Source: Legionella longbeachae (GTDB lineage: Bacteria > Pseudomonadota > Gammaproteobacteria > Legionellales > Legionellaceae). From it: a stretch of 11,437 bases of DNA. Of this stretch, positions 1 through 7,953 are shown one piece after another. The stretch is from assembly GCA_016191305.1 (NCBI GenBank), contig JACPOX010000015.1, positions 1 through 11,437 on the forward strand, given 5' to 3'. Position numbers and translations under genes: made by a program. Within the stretch, counting starts at the first letter, position 1. Each line of letters begins with the position of its first letter. The notes under the pieces were generated by a model, which had not been told where the DNA came from, searched no databases, and saw nothing but the letters and a program-made list of their open reading frames with translations.

Positions 1-1
1 G

Positions 2-190
2 AACAACAAAGAAATTCAACTCACTGACGCAATTAACAGTTTACTTAAAAAAGAAACCGTATTAGCTTTCCCTTATGAAGGTAATCGATACGATTGTGGT
101 AGCGTGCTTGGCTTTCTCAAAGCGAATGTAAATTTAGGAAAAATGCACCCAACCGAAGGTGAAAATTTTTCCAAATGGCTTTCATCCTGA
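2..190 (+). CDS. galU: UTP--glucose-1-phosphate uridylyltransferase, C-terminal end (partial)
   Basis: This is the last 62 codons of a gene entering from the left edge and ending in TGA. The translation contains EIQLTDAI, then FPYEGNRYDCGSVLGFLKANV, which closely follows the C-terminal part of GalU: the EIQLTDAI helix and the F/YEGxRYDCG segment that precedes the final KANV helix. GalU is a cytoplasmic nucleotidyltransferase making UDP-glucose from UTP and glucose-1-phosphate, the direct donor for cellulose, LPS and other glycans. The catalytic N-terminal half lies outside the window, so integrity cannot be judged. The next gene, pgi, begins 21 bases downstream on the same strand and bcsC follows, so the three are probably cotranscribed; a role in feeding cellulose synthesis is inferred from that context. 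Confidence 0.9.
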   Translation, partial: NNKEIQLTDAINSLLKKETVLAFPYEGNRYDCGSVLGFLKANVNLGKMHPTEGENFSKWLSS

Positions 191-211
191 AAGAAATATT
201 TTGGATAAGTT

Positions 212-1072
212 ATGGAGCAACTAACAAAAATGAATTCATGGAAAAAACTCGAAAAGCTTTCAAAAACTCTTTTCCGAGACAATAATGAAACACGAGACCA
301 ATGCGTATCAGCTGCAAATATTACTTTAGATTATAGTGGGCAACGAGTGAATCACGCGATTATGGAGACGCTTTTTGAGCTTGCGGCTGAATGCGAATTG
401 CAGGAACAAATCAATGCTTTGATGAGTGGACAACCTATAAACAATACAGAAAATAGGCCAGCTTTACATACAGCTTTGCGTGCTCCAGAAGATGAGGTCA
501 TCTGGGTTAACAGTCAGAATATAGTTCCTAATGTGATTAACGTTCGCCAAGAAATGAATGAAATCTCAACAAAAATTAGAAACAGGGAATGGCTTGGCTA
601 TTCAGGGAAACCTATTAGCGATGTGATAAACATCGGCATAGGTGGATCAATGCTAGGTCCCTTCTTCTGTGTGAATGCCTTAACTGATTTTGTAACCGAT
701 CAAATAAATTTTCATTTTATTTCAGATATTGATCCCTTTGCTTTTCAGCGGGTTATCTCCAAACTTAATCCAGAAACCACACTTTTTATTATTTCTTCAA
801 AATCATTTACCACCCCAGAAACTTTAACTCATTGCCAAAAAGCATTTGCATGGATTAACCAGGACCAACATCTTGATAAACATTTTATTGCTGTCACTGC
901 AAATATAAAAAAAGCTCAAGAAATGGGTTTTCATACTATCCTTCCAATATGGGATTGGGTTGGCGGACGTTATTCTTTCTTTTCAGCTATTAATTTGATC
1001 TCCTGTATAGCGATTGGCTATGACCACTTTTCTGCACTTTTAACTGGTGCACAGATATTAATAACCTATTAG
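212..1072 (+). pseudogene. pgi: Glucose-6-phosphate isomerase, N-terminal part of a split gene
   Basis: This reading frame of 286 codons carries the N-terminal 60 percent of Pgi, the cytoplasmic enzyme that interconverts glucose-6-P and fructose-6-P. Visible family motifs are IGIGGS (141-146), the sugar-phosphate loop SSKSFTTPET (195-204) and WDWVGGRYS (247-255) with the substrate-contacting Arg253. Homology ends at LLTGA (276-280); the next six residues (QILITY) are out of frame and end in TAG. The protein should continue with about 30 more residues (the family's NLPVLLALIGIW region) before the AYSQ segment, which is found only in the next frame. So a piece of about 90 bases is missing near 1050-1056 and the frame is shifted. 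ATG 212 is preferred over ATG 230 because GGA at 203-205 is suitably spaced. Some loop residues differ from consensus (GGSM for GGSD, TTPET for TTQET). Confidence 0.85.
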
Positions 1073-1074
1073 TC

Positions 1075-1572
1075 ATGGCTTATTCCCAAGACTTACAATA
1101 TTTTGTTCCTTATCTCCAGCAGCTGGATATGGAAAGTAATGGAAAATCATTAAACAGAGAAGGTCAAGCTGTTGATTATGCAACAGGCCCCATTATTTGG
1201 GGTGGATTGGGTAATCACGCGCAGCATAGTTATTATCAATTATTATGTCAAGGAACACATAAAATAGCCGCTGATTTAATTAGTCTTTCCACGTTTAATC
1301 ATGATCTAATTAATAAAATGTGTCTTGCTCACAAAGAAATATTAACAAAAGGTGGCTTTCAAAAAGAAAATCCGCATAGTTATATACCTGGAGAAACACC
1401 AGTAACTCATTTGTCTTTAACAAATTGGTCTCCACAAACTTTAGGATCTCTGATTTCGTTATATGAACATAAGGTTTTTGTTCAAGGAATGATCTGGAAT
1501 ATTAATTCATTTGATCAACCAGGAGTCGAGAGTTCAAAAGAAATTATTCGAAAAAATAACTGGATCAACTAA
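1075..1572 (+). pseudogene. pgi: Glucose-6-phosphate isomerase, C-terminal part of a split gene
   Basis: The rest of Pgi in another frame. Homology actually begins upstream of the ATG, around 1054 (DINNLLV, then MAYSQDLQYFVPYLQQ). It holds ESNGK (20-24, with the catalytic-site Glu), the NHAQHSYYQL segment (47-56, with the conserved active-site His51) and YEHKVFVQG (130-138, with the conserved Lys133), and it ends with the WNINSFDQPGVE signature. All expected C-terminal active-site residues are present, yet they are on a different polypeptide from the N-terminal half. The ATG at 1075 lies two bases past the stop of the first half and has no clear ribosome binding site, so translation restart would be weak. 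The two halves plus the frame-2 lead-in give about 454 residues against roughly 480-500 for short-type Pgi (from memory). The stop TAA abuts the ATG of bcsC (TAAATG). Confidence 0.85.
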
Positions 1573-4407
1573 ATGTTCAAATCCAGATTTTGTTTCTTAT
1601 TATTAGGTTTAGCCACTACACAAGCTTTTGCTGAAGAAAATCTTAGCTCACAACAAATGCTGTTCAATCAAGTAATTTGGGGTGAAGCTTATTATAAAGA
1701 TGATCTTGTAAAAAATTCACTTTATCGCCTGGAATTAATTGATCCGGATAATTCTCAAGTTATTGCAGCCCATATCAGACTTGCGATACGTGAAAAAAAC
1801 CTCGTTCTGGCAAATAAATTACTAGAAAAATTAAGACAGAAGGCACCTGATTCAATTGAATATAAACAAGCCCAAATGAGTTTGGTTCTTACTCAACCCG
1901 ATGCAAGGCAAAAACTGCAGCAAGCTCGAGTTTTATCTATGTCTGGCCATACTATTTTGGCCAAAGCTCAGTACGATGCTCTTTTCCACGGTAATTTTCC
2001 CACACCTGAATTAACTGCTGAGTATTGGATGCTCGTCTCTCAAATTCCAGAGCAACGAGAAAATGCATTCAATCACTTGCAAGCGCTCTACTTTTATCTA
2101 CAAAATCACAAAATATATCCGATTAATAATACGCAGAAAACATGGCTAAATGGATTACAAAACATTATTTCCCGGATATGGGTTTCTAAAGGAGATATTG
2201 CATTTAAAGCAAATCAATTAGACTTAGCCCTTAAAGATTATCAACAAGCGCTCTTACTCAATAAGGAGAATTATTATGCCATAATTGGCATAGGAGAGAT
2301 TGCATTTAAGCATAAAGATTTTGTTAGTGCAGAAAATGCATATAAGCAAGCTATAATAATTAACCCAGATTTGCATGAGGCTTTCTATGATCTATTTGAG
2401 CTTTATAAGAGTCAATCATTATCGAAAGCGCTTCATTATTTGGATACATTGCCAGATGCACATAAAATTAAATTCCAAGATGATAAGCGCGGTTTAGAAA
2501 GTGATATTTACCAGGAACAGGCAGAACAGTTTATTAAAATAAATCAATGGGCACAAGCGGTAGATAAATACCGTCAGGCACAAAAAATAGATCCTGACAA
2601 TGTCTGGTTAATATACCATTATGCTTTTGCTTTAAAACATATAGGTCAAATCCAAAAAGCAAATCAACTTTTTCTCCAGTTGGCAGTGAAACAAAAGAAA
2701 AATCCAAACCAAGCTTATGCATATGCACTCTTCTTATCAGATTCAGATAAAATTCAACAAGCATTAGCCAGACTTCATGCTATTCCTCAAGCCCAATGGA
2801 ACGACGGAATGCGCAAATTGGCCCAACGCCTTACTACAGAAATGATTTTACTACATGCGCAAAAATTGCGCGATAATGGTAATAAACAAGAAGCAGTTGC
2901 CTATTTACTACAACAAGCACCAACCATACGTATCAAGATGACTCTGGCTGATTGGGCTTTTAACGACAGGGAATATGCACCCGCATTGCATTATTATCAG
3001 GACGTCGCGAAACATGAGCCACTCAATGCGGATGCTTATTTAGGAATTATAGAAACACTTATCGCTGTGGAAGAGAAACTATTATTTCGGGATGCGGCAC
3101 GAGTAGAAACAGTATTACGCCAATTCAAATCAGCAAAAGAAGATTATAAAAAAGCCATGGTTAATAGTAAAATTACATCAAGTTGGCCAGCAACCAATGA
3201 CACTTATACTTATTTAACGAGGAATCATGTTGAAGATGATTGGTTAAAACGCAGCATTCGTTCTGAAGCAGCTCTTCTTTACCAACAACAAGAAACACGC
3301 ATCACCTTAGATCAAGACTACTGGCGCCTACCCGGTACTGCTGGAACATCTGATTACCGCGCTGGGGATCTTATAGCTCAAGCGGATTGGGCTCTATACA
3401 ATGGACGTGCTTTTTTGCGAGCTGATGATGTCACTTTAGGTGCAGGAACTTTTTCCACGAACAATGGAGTTTATTTTAGTGATTTTGGTACCTGTAACAT
3501 TAATGGATGTCGTAGTGGAATGGTTCAACAAACGAAAGGAGTTGGTTGGGATGGAGGATGGCAGAGCGCGCGTTGGGGTATGGATATAGGCCAAACGCCT
3601 ATAGGCTTCCCGGTGTCAAATTGGATAGGCGGTATTAATTATAGTAATGAAATAAAACATATTGGTTGGACAGTTACGGCATCAAGACGTCCGATGACTA
3701 ACTCTTTGCTCTCTTTTTCGGGTACGGTAGATCCTAACACAGGGATCACCTGGGGTGGAGTAGTAGCTACTGGACTTACTTTATCCCTCAGTTATGATAG
3801 AGGAGGCTCCCATGGCTTTTGGGCTAACGTGATCGGGAGTACATTAACTGGAAAAAATGTGGCCAGCAATGAGCGCATTCTTTTATTAGATGGTTACTAC
3901 TATAAGCTAATTAATGAAGACAATCGTCGTCTTGTAATTGGTTTGACAAATATGGTCTGGCATTATAATAAAAATTTATTTGGATATACGCTAGGCCTCG
4001 GAGGATACTATAGTCCACAAATGTTTCTATCATTAACTATGCCTGTAAACTATCGTAAACGGACAGGCAACTGGTCCTATGAATTAGGGGGTAGTATTAC
4101 CTGTTCCAGAGCAACCACACAAAATAACGCACTTTATCCTTTACCTCAACTGGTACCCAATTTAAATAACACCGACAATACAGTACAAACTGGCGGAAGC
4201 AGCATGGGGTATGGTTATTCTATTTTGGCGTTAATAGAACGAAGACTGGGTTCACATTTTATGGTGGGTGGATTAATGAATCTTCAACAATCTACTGATT
4301 ATACACCAAGCAATCTCGCCCTATTTCTTCGCTACTCATTTGAAGGTTGGCAAGGTGATATGGATATGCCTATAACTCCATTAATTCCCTACTCGAGCTT
4401 TAGATAA
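1573..4407 (+). CDS. bcsC: Cellulose synthase operon protein C: TPR periplasmic scaffold and outer-membrane beta-barrel exporter
   Basis: The 944-residue protein starts with a signal peptide (hydrophobic LLLGLATTQAFA, probable cleavage after residue 20). Alpha-helical TPR repeats follow from about 30 to 520; clear units are at about 203-266 (GDIAFKANQLDLALKDYQQA and the next repeat) and 312-370. The last 400 residues match the BcsC C-terminal barrel domain: GRAFLRADDVTLGAG (611-625), MPVNYRKRTGNWSYELGGS (823-841), GGSSMGYGYSILALIERR (874-891) and the terminal RYSFEGWQGDMDMPITPLIPY. These correspond closely to E. coli BcsC as I remember it. The TPR region is about 200 residues shorter than in E. 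coli (1157 residues). The role is to guide cellulose through the periplasm and outer membrane. The start codon touches the pgi stop and there is no strong Shine-Dalgarno, so translational coupling is likely. The 3' end overlaps the convergent HD-GYP gene by 8 bases. Confidence 0.93.
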   Translation: MFKSRFCFLLLGLATTQAFAEENLSSQQMLFNQVIWGEAYYKDDLVKNSLYRLELIDPDNSQVIAAHIRLAIREKNLVLANKLLEKLRQKAPDSIEYKQAQMSLVLTQPDARQKLQQARVLSMSGHTILAKAQYDALFHGNFPTPELTAEYWMLVSQIPEQRENAFNHLQALYFYLQNHKIYPINNTQKTWLNGLQNIISRIWVSKGDIAFKANQLDLALKDYQQALLLNKENYYAIIGIGEIAFKHKDFVSAENAYKQAIIINPDLHEAFYDLFELYKSQSLSKALHYLDTLPDAHKIKFQDDKRGLESDIYQEQAEQFIKINQWAQAVDKYRQAQKIDPDNVWLIYHYAFALKHIGQIQKANQLFLQLAVKQKKNPNQAYAYALFLSDSDKIQQALARLHAIPQAQWNDGMRKLAQRLTTEMILLHAQKLRDNGNKQEAVAYLLQQAPTIRIKMTLADWAFNDREYAPALHYYQDVAKHEPLNADAYLGIIETLIAVEEKLLFRDAARVETVLRQFKSAKEDYKKAMVNSKITSSWPATNDTYTYLTRNHVEDDWLKRSIRSEAALLYQQQETRITLDQDYWRLPGTAGTSDYRAGDLIAQADWALYNGRAFLRADDVTLGAGTFSTNNGVYFSDFGTCNINGCRSGMVQQTKGVGWDGGWQSARWGMDIGQTPIGFPVSNWIGGINYSNEIKHIGWTVTASRRPMTNSLLSFSGTVDPNTGITWGGVVATGLTLSLSYDRGGSHGFWANVIGSTLTGKNVASNERILLLDGYYYKLINEDNRRLVIGLTNMVWHYNKNLFGYTLGLGGYYSPQMFLSLTMPVNYRKRTGNWSYELGGSITCSRATTQNNALYPLPQLVPNLNNTDNTVQTGGSSMGYGYSILALIERRLGSHFMVGGLMNLQQSTDYTPSNLALFLRYSFEGWQGDMDMPITPLIPYSSFR

Positions 4408-5581
4408 TAGAGCTAAGATATAGCGTCACCCCTAGTTTTAGATGAGGCGCAAGTTCATTAAGTGAGGGAGTGTGCATAAGTACATGACCGAACTTAAATG
4501 AACTTGCTTCCATTAAATATAATTCGGCATAACGCTGAGGGATGTCTTTTTCCATAAATACATCAAATAGGTCTGGGTCTATATGCCCTTCTTTTTTTAG
4601 ACGTTCCATAATGTCTAAAGCGCTAGTTAATGGGATTGCTTTTTTATAAGGTCTATCATTTGCTGTTAATGCTTCAAATATATCAGCAATTGCAATAATT
4701 CTTGCAGGTAATGAGAGTTGATCTTTAGTAAGTCCTCGTGGATAACCTTTACCATCCATTCGTTCATGATGACTTGCAGCTAGTTCAGGTATATTTTTCA
4801 AATTTTTTGGATAAGGTAAGGATTGAAGCATTTTTAAAGTCATACTTACGTGATTATTGATAATACTTCGCTCTTTATCTGATAGATTTCCATGCCTTAT
4901 AGATAACATCTGTATTTCTTGTTTTGTTAACAAAGGTTCTTCTTTTCCAGAAATCCCGGACAAGCGAAGCTCAGACAATTTTGCAATTCTTTGTAAATCC
5001 TCAGCCTGCATAAATTCGCTGCCTATATTGCATTTTTTAATAAAATCTAAATTATTAATAATTTCCTTCAACTGTTTTTGCAAGTTGCTTTCCGCTTCTA
5101 AATCTACAATGCAGCCACTTATTTGTTTCATTTTTTCTTGTAAAAAGTGAATCACTGTATCTCTTTTGATTATTTCAAAGCGTGTTGCAATCAGATTAAT
5201 TCCATCATGAATACCCTCTAACTTCGAAGACTTATCTACTATAGCTTCAGGGGTAGTAATTTTGCCACAATCATGAAGCCAGGCAGCCAATTCTAACTCA
5301 TACAATTCATCTTCATTCATACGAAATTCTTTAAGCGGACCATGATTTACTTCACAGGCAGCATCAGCCAGCATTAAGCTAATAACAGGAACTCGTCTAC
5401 AATGTCCTCCAGTATAAGGAGATTTTTCATCAATTGCTTTAGCTACTAGTTTAATAAATGAATCAAACAATTCTTTCTGTGCATTAATTAAAATTCGGTT
5501 AGTAATGGTCACAGCAGCCTGAGAAGCTAGTGATTCAACTATATATTGATCTTGTTTTGAAAAAGATACGGTGATGTTCAT
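4400..5581 (-). pseudogene. HD-GYP c-di-GMP phosphodiesterase domain, C-terminal part of a split GAF-HD-GYP gene
   Basis: The frame holds the end of a GAF domain (SKQDQYIVESLASQAAVTITNR, 8-29) and a complete HD-GYP domain. Metal and catalytic residues are all visible: His60 (GGHCRR), HD at 103-104 (WLHDCGK), His244 (NNHVS), HHE 271-273, DGKGYP 276-281 and Asp300 (AIADIFEAL). Such domains hydrolyse c-di-GMP, the ligand that activates cellulose synthase BcsA. A long helical insert (about 115-235) between HD and HHE is usual in this GAF-linked subfamily. Homology continues upstream of the ATG (LINPIDKK, from about 5605), so the ATG at 5581 is not the ancestral start, and no ribosome binding site precedes it. 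If translated, the product would be an enzyme without its GAF sensor. The gene lies downstream of bcsG on the same strand and converges on bcsC. The catalytic domain is intact, so residual activity is possible. Confidence 0.8.
4405..4416. repeat. 12-bp direct repeat, left copy
   Basis: TAATAGAGCTAA occurs here, starting with the stop codon of bcsC, and again at 6145-6156 over the stop codon of bcsG. The match is exact for 12 bases and ends on both sides. The pair encloses nearly all of the GAF-HD-GYP gene, whose last codons read through this copy. Confidence 0.6.
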
Positions 5582-5601
5582 TTTTTTATCAATGGGATTG
5601 A

Positions 5602-6021
5602 TTAATTAGTATTGTAGCCCATTTGTTGGTCAAACTTCTTTGTTCCGGCTAAGTCAAAAGTCCGATTTCTATATATATTTTTAATATTGATGGTTTTTCT
5701 ACTAATCGCTGCATAAGGAGCTAGCATATGAAGATTAGGAACATTACCTTCGTTGTATAATGCTATATTATTAAAACCTGCATGGCTGGCATTAGAACCT
5801 ATTAAATGTATATTCATGGATCTATTCAGCATGACTTCAAATTTTAATTCTTTATTTTCTATACACGTATATATAGTCCCTCCATCAGCATTGGTTATAT
5901 CTTGTGATTTATTCAGGATAAGTTCTAAAAGACGTGTATGATTTTTTTCAGTTGATAGTGCAAGGCCAATATCAGTCAGGGTACGCAGTAGATAAGAAAT
6001 ACGCTTTTCCGATTGATTCAT
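5602..6021 (-). pseudogene. GAF sensor domain, N-terminal part of the split GAF-HD-GYP gene
   Basis: The 139-residue frame begins with a helix (RTLTDIGLALSTEKNHTRLLELILNKSQDITNADGGTIY reads as GAF helix 1 plus strand 1) and runs through the middle of a GAF domain to FDLAGTKKFDQQMGY (125-137). In GAF-HD-GYP proteins this is followed by a phrase like RTQSFLTVPMKNxxGEIIGVLQLIN; here the frame stops after GYNTN, and only LINPID of that phrase survives in the other frame at about 5605-5590. About 20 residues (near 60 bases) are missing, with a frameshift. The ATG at 6021 has a modest ribosome binding site (AAGAG, five bases upstream). The domain would normally bind a small ligand and regulate the attached phosphodiesterase; the ligand cannot be told from sequence. 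Confidence 0.75.
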
Positions 6022-6052
6022 TTATACTCTTTAGCAATATTTAACTTATTTA

Positions 6053-6084
6053 AGTATAGCTCATCCAATCGTACTAACTGACAA
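6053..6084 (-). promoter_or_regulatory. Possible promoter of the GAF-HD-GYP gene
   Basis: On the - strand TATACT (6058-6053) matches five of six bases of the -10 consensus, 31 bases before the ATG at 6021. The best -35 candidate, TTGTCA (6084-6079), also matches five of six, but the 20-base spacer is longer than ideal. If real, it would let this gene be transcribed independently of bcsG. Confidence 0.3.
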
Positions 6085-6094
6085 AAGGTGCTGA

Positions 6095-6132
6095 GATGAA
6101 TGCAGGTTGAGGGCACCCGACCTACATCCATC
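6095..6132 (-). repeat. REP-like imperfect palindrome between bcsG and the GAF-HD-GYP gene
   Basis: Read on the - strand, GATGGATGTAGGTCGG (6132-6117) and TCAACCTGCATTCATC (6110-6095) pair around a 6-base loop (GTGCCC). As RNA on this strand the 16-bp stem has three G-U wobbles and one C-A mismatch; on the + strand the same positions are plain mismatches. The GTAGGTCGGGTGCCC core resembles bacterial REP elements, which often begin with GTAG. No U tract follows, so a simple Rho-independent terminator is unlikely. No second copy is visible in the window. Confidence 0.45.
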
Positions 6133-6144
6133 CGAGGTCATATC

Positions 6145-6156
6145 TAATAGAGCTAA
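6145..6156. repeat. 12-bp direct repeat, right copy
   Basis: This is the second exact copy of TAATAGAGCTAA. It contains the bcsG stop codon (CTA on the + strand at 6153-6155). It may be an insertion or recombination footprint, or chance in AT-rich DNA. Confidence 0.6.
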
Positions 6157-7796
6157 TAATAAGGAACCCAATTACTATCACCTTTTAATAAAATATAATA
6201 TTTATCCTGGTACTTCATCACAGTAACACCTTCATTTGACGAAACTGCTGCTGTTTCAGGCAAATTTTTTGTTATATCTTCTAAGTTAGCATCAACCTGA
6301 TTAAATATTTTTCCATCTACTAATCGCGCTATTAATTCTGAAATAGCCAAATAACTGCTTGGAGTATTTATTTTTATTTGACCATTTACAGGTTTCGATT
6401 TCATACCAATTATTTTAATCCCAACGGGAACATGAGTGATGCTTGGGCTAGGAATATCTCGTAAACCTGGCATTTGTAATTTATCTCCAACCAAATTAGC
6501 TCCGTGCTCAGGGATAAAAATTACTAAGGTTTTACGACCAGATTTCTCCAACTCTGCGAAAAAATTATCTGTTTGATTCAAAAGTTTCTGTAATCGCGCT
6601 GAATCAGGTGCTGGCTGGTGTTGACCAATATAAGAATTACCATCGTGTAAAGAAATTTCATTAAAATATGTAGCATTACGTTTTGTAACTGAGGAATTTT
6701 GATTTACCCAACGACTTAATAACTGACCATCATCTGAGAGTAGTTGTCCATTAAAGGCAACAAGATCTGGAGTAATACCTGTGCGTGGTATAAGAGGTAT
6801 TTGTTGTAAACCACCATTTTGTTGCACTTCTTTGAGAAAATCACCAAAAGTACCGTCGTGATCCAGCATCATTTCAGGAGAAAAACCAAGTTTAGCTAAA
6901 TTTTCTAGAATGTAACAATCTTTAGCGACAGGCTTATATAGCTCATCATGTGGTTCTTGACCACAACTAGCTCTTAATAAGCGTATTGCTGCTGGCCCAC
7001 TGTAAGATGCAGCGGAATTAAACTCATTAAATATAATATCAAATTTATTCCAAATGGGATGCTCTCTAAGATGTACAGAATCTATATCAGACCAAGCTAA
7101 GGAACAAATCTGTATAAAAATCACATCAAATGGCTGCGCATCTGCGGCTAAGGTATTAGGAAAAACCGTATGTAACTTTTTTTGTTGTTCATAAAAAGTA
7201 TTCAGATAAGCATTAAGATTGTCATTCGTAGGTGGCAAATTGCTACTGAGCTCACTTTTTTGAGTATTTTGTGCCACTACAGATTGATTCCGATCTAGAA
7301 TTAAATTCTTTTTCTCTGGAATAAAGTTAATAACCGGACTACCTATTGCTATAATATTCAACCAAATTAAAGCAATTACTGTAAGCGTCGTAATTCGAAT
7401 CCATTGAGAAAAAAACAAATAGAAAACTAATAATACAAAAGCGGTACCGATTATTTGCCAATTAATCAATCGAGAAAATAATTCAAGGATATAAGTAGAG
7501 CTAAATGAAAAAAGATTTGTCCCTTGACTAAGAATAGAACTAATGCCAGGTAACCAGGTATCATGATAAAATAATGCTAATCCTATTGGAAAAGCAATCC
7601 AATTACGACAACGATGAAAAAATAGAGAGGGCATAGGAAACAATAAAAAAGCCAAAAAAACCAAATTGGCAAAAGGATGAAAATTTAAGTATCCATACCA
7701 TAGAAGTGCAAATTTCACTAGAAAATAATAATTCCAACCAGCAAGATCACGCCATTTCGACCGATTTTTATGCCGAACTTGAATCGTATCCATCAT
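6153..7796 (-). CDS. bcsG: Cellulose phosphoethanolamine transferase BcsG
   Basis: The 547-residue protein (559 in E. coli) has an N-terminal membrane part with hydrophobic segments at about 24-36, 42-60, 65-77, 112-130 and 134-151, then a periplasmic alkaline-phosphatase-fold domain from about 190. It transfers phosphoethanolamine from lipid to glucose units of cellulose outside the inner membrane. The zinc and nucleophile residues known in E. coli BcsG (C243, S278, H396, E442, H443, from memory) all have counterparts at a constant offset of 12: Cys231 in QICSLAWSD, Ser266 in SYSGPA, His384 in ISLHDGN, Glu430 and His431 in IPEHGAN. The strongly conserved AAIRLLRASCGQ (269-280) is present. 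This constant spacing shows no internal deletion across that stretch, and I expect an active enzyme. It converges on bcsC and is divergent from proC. The start is ATG-ATG; the first is used here, but the ribosome binding site is weak. The partner genes bcsE and bcsF are not visible. Confidence 0.95.
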   Translation of the reverse strand: MMDTIQVRHKNRSKWRDLAGWNYYFLVKFALLWYGYLNFHPFANLVFLAFLLFPMPSLFFHRCRNWIAFPIGLALFYHDTWLPGISSILSQGTNLFSFSSTYILELFSRLINWQIIGTAFVLLVFYLFFSQWIRITTLTVIALIWLNIIAIGSPVINFIPEKKNLILDRNQSVVAQNTQKSELSSNLPPTNDNLNAYLNTFYEQQKKLHTVFPNTLAADAQPFDVIFIQICSLAWSDIDSVHLREHPIWNKFDIIFNEFNSAASYSGPAAIRLLRASCGQEPHDELYKPVAKDCYILENLAKLGFSPEMMLDHDGTFGDFLKEVQQNGGLQQIPLIPRTGITPDLVAFNGQLLSDDGQLLSRWVNQNSSVTKRNATYFNEISLHDGNSYIGQHQPAPDSARLQKLLNQTDNFFAELEKSGRKTLVIFIPEHGANLVGDKLQMPGLRDIPSPSITHVPVGIKIIGMKSKPVNGQIKINTPSSYLAISELIARLVDGKIFNQVDANLEDITKNLPETAAVSSNEGVTVMKYQDKYYILLKGDSNWVPYY

Positions 7797-7898
7797 TATT
7801 TTTCTTTATCCATATTGATTAATATCCTAATTTTAAGTTTAACAGGATACAAAGGATATTCAATGCAAATCATTATTTTTAAGTTCCAGAATAGTTTC

Positions 7899-7927
7899 TT
7901 GACACAGTCCTTGCATCTTGATATCTT
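7899..7927 (+). promoter_or_regulatory. Sigma70-type promoter upstream of proC
   Basis: A perfect -35 hexamer TTGACA (7899-7904) is followed after exactly 17 bases by TATCTT (7922-7927), four of six to the -10 consensus. Transcription would start near 7934, leaving a leader of about 20 bases before the proC ATG. The rest of the 157-base divergent bcsG-proC gap is AT-rich, and I see no convincing bcsG promoter in it. Confidence 0.55.
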
Positions 7928-7953
7928 TTTGGAAAGAATAAAATATAAATCAA

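Noticed and set aside
73..282. A - strand open frame over the galU end and pgi start
   Set aside because: It is antisense to two conserved genes on the + strand and has no family likeness.
4857..5150. A 97-residue + strand open frame inside the HD-GYP gene
   Set aside because: It is antisense to a clear conserved domain, has no ribosome binding site and no recognisable family.
5579..5587. A run of seven A on the - strand as a slippery site for ribosomal frameshifting between the GAF and HD-GYP parts
   Set aside because: The first frame has already ended at the stop at 5604-5602, before the ribosome would reach the run, and about 20 codons of the domain are missing altogether.
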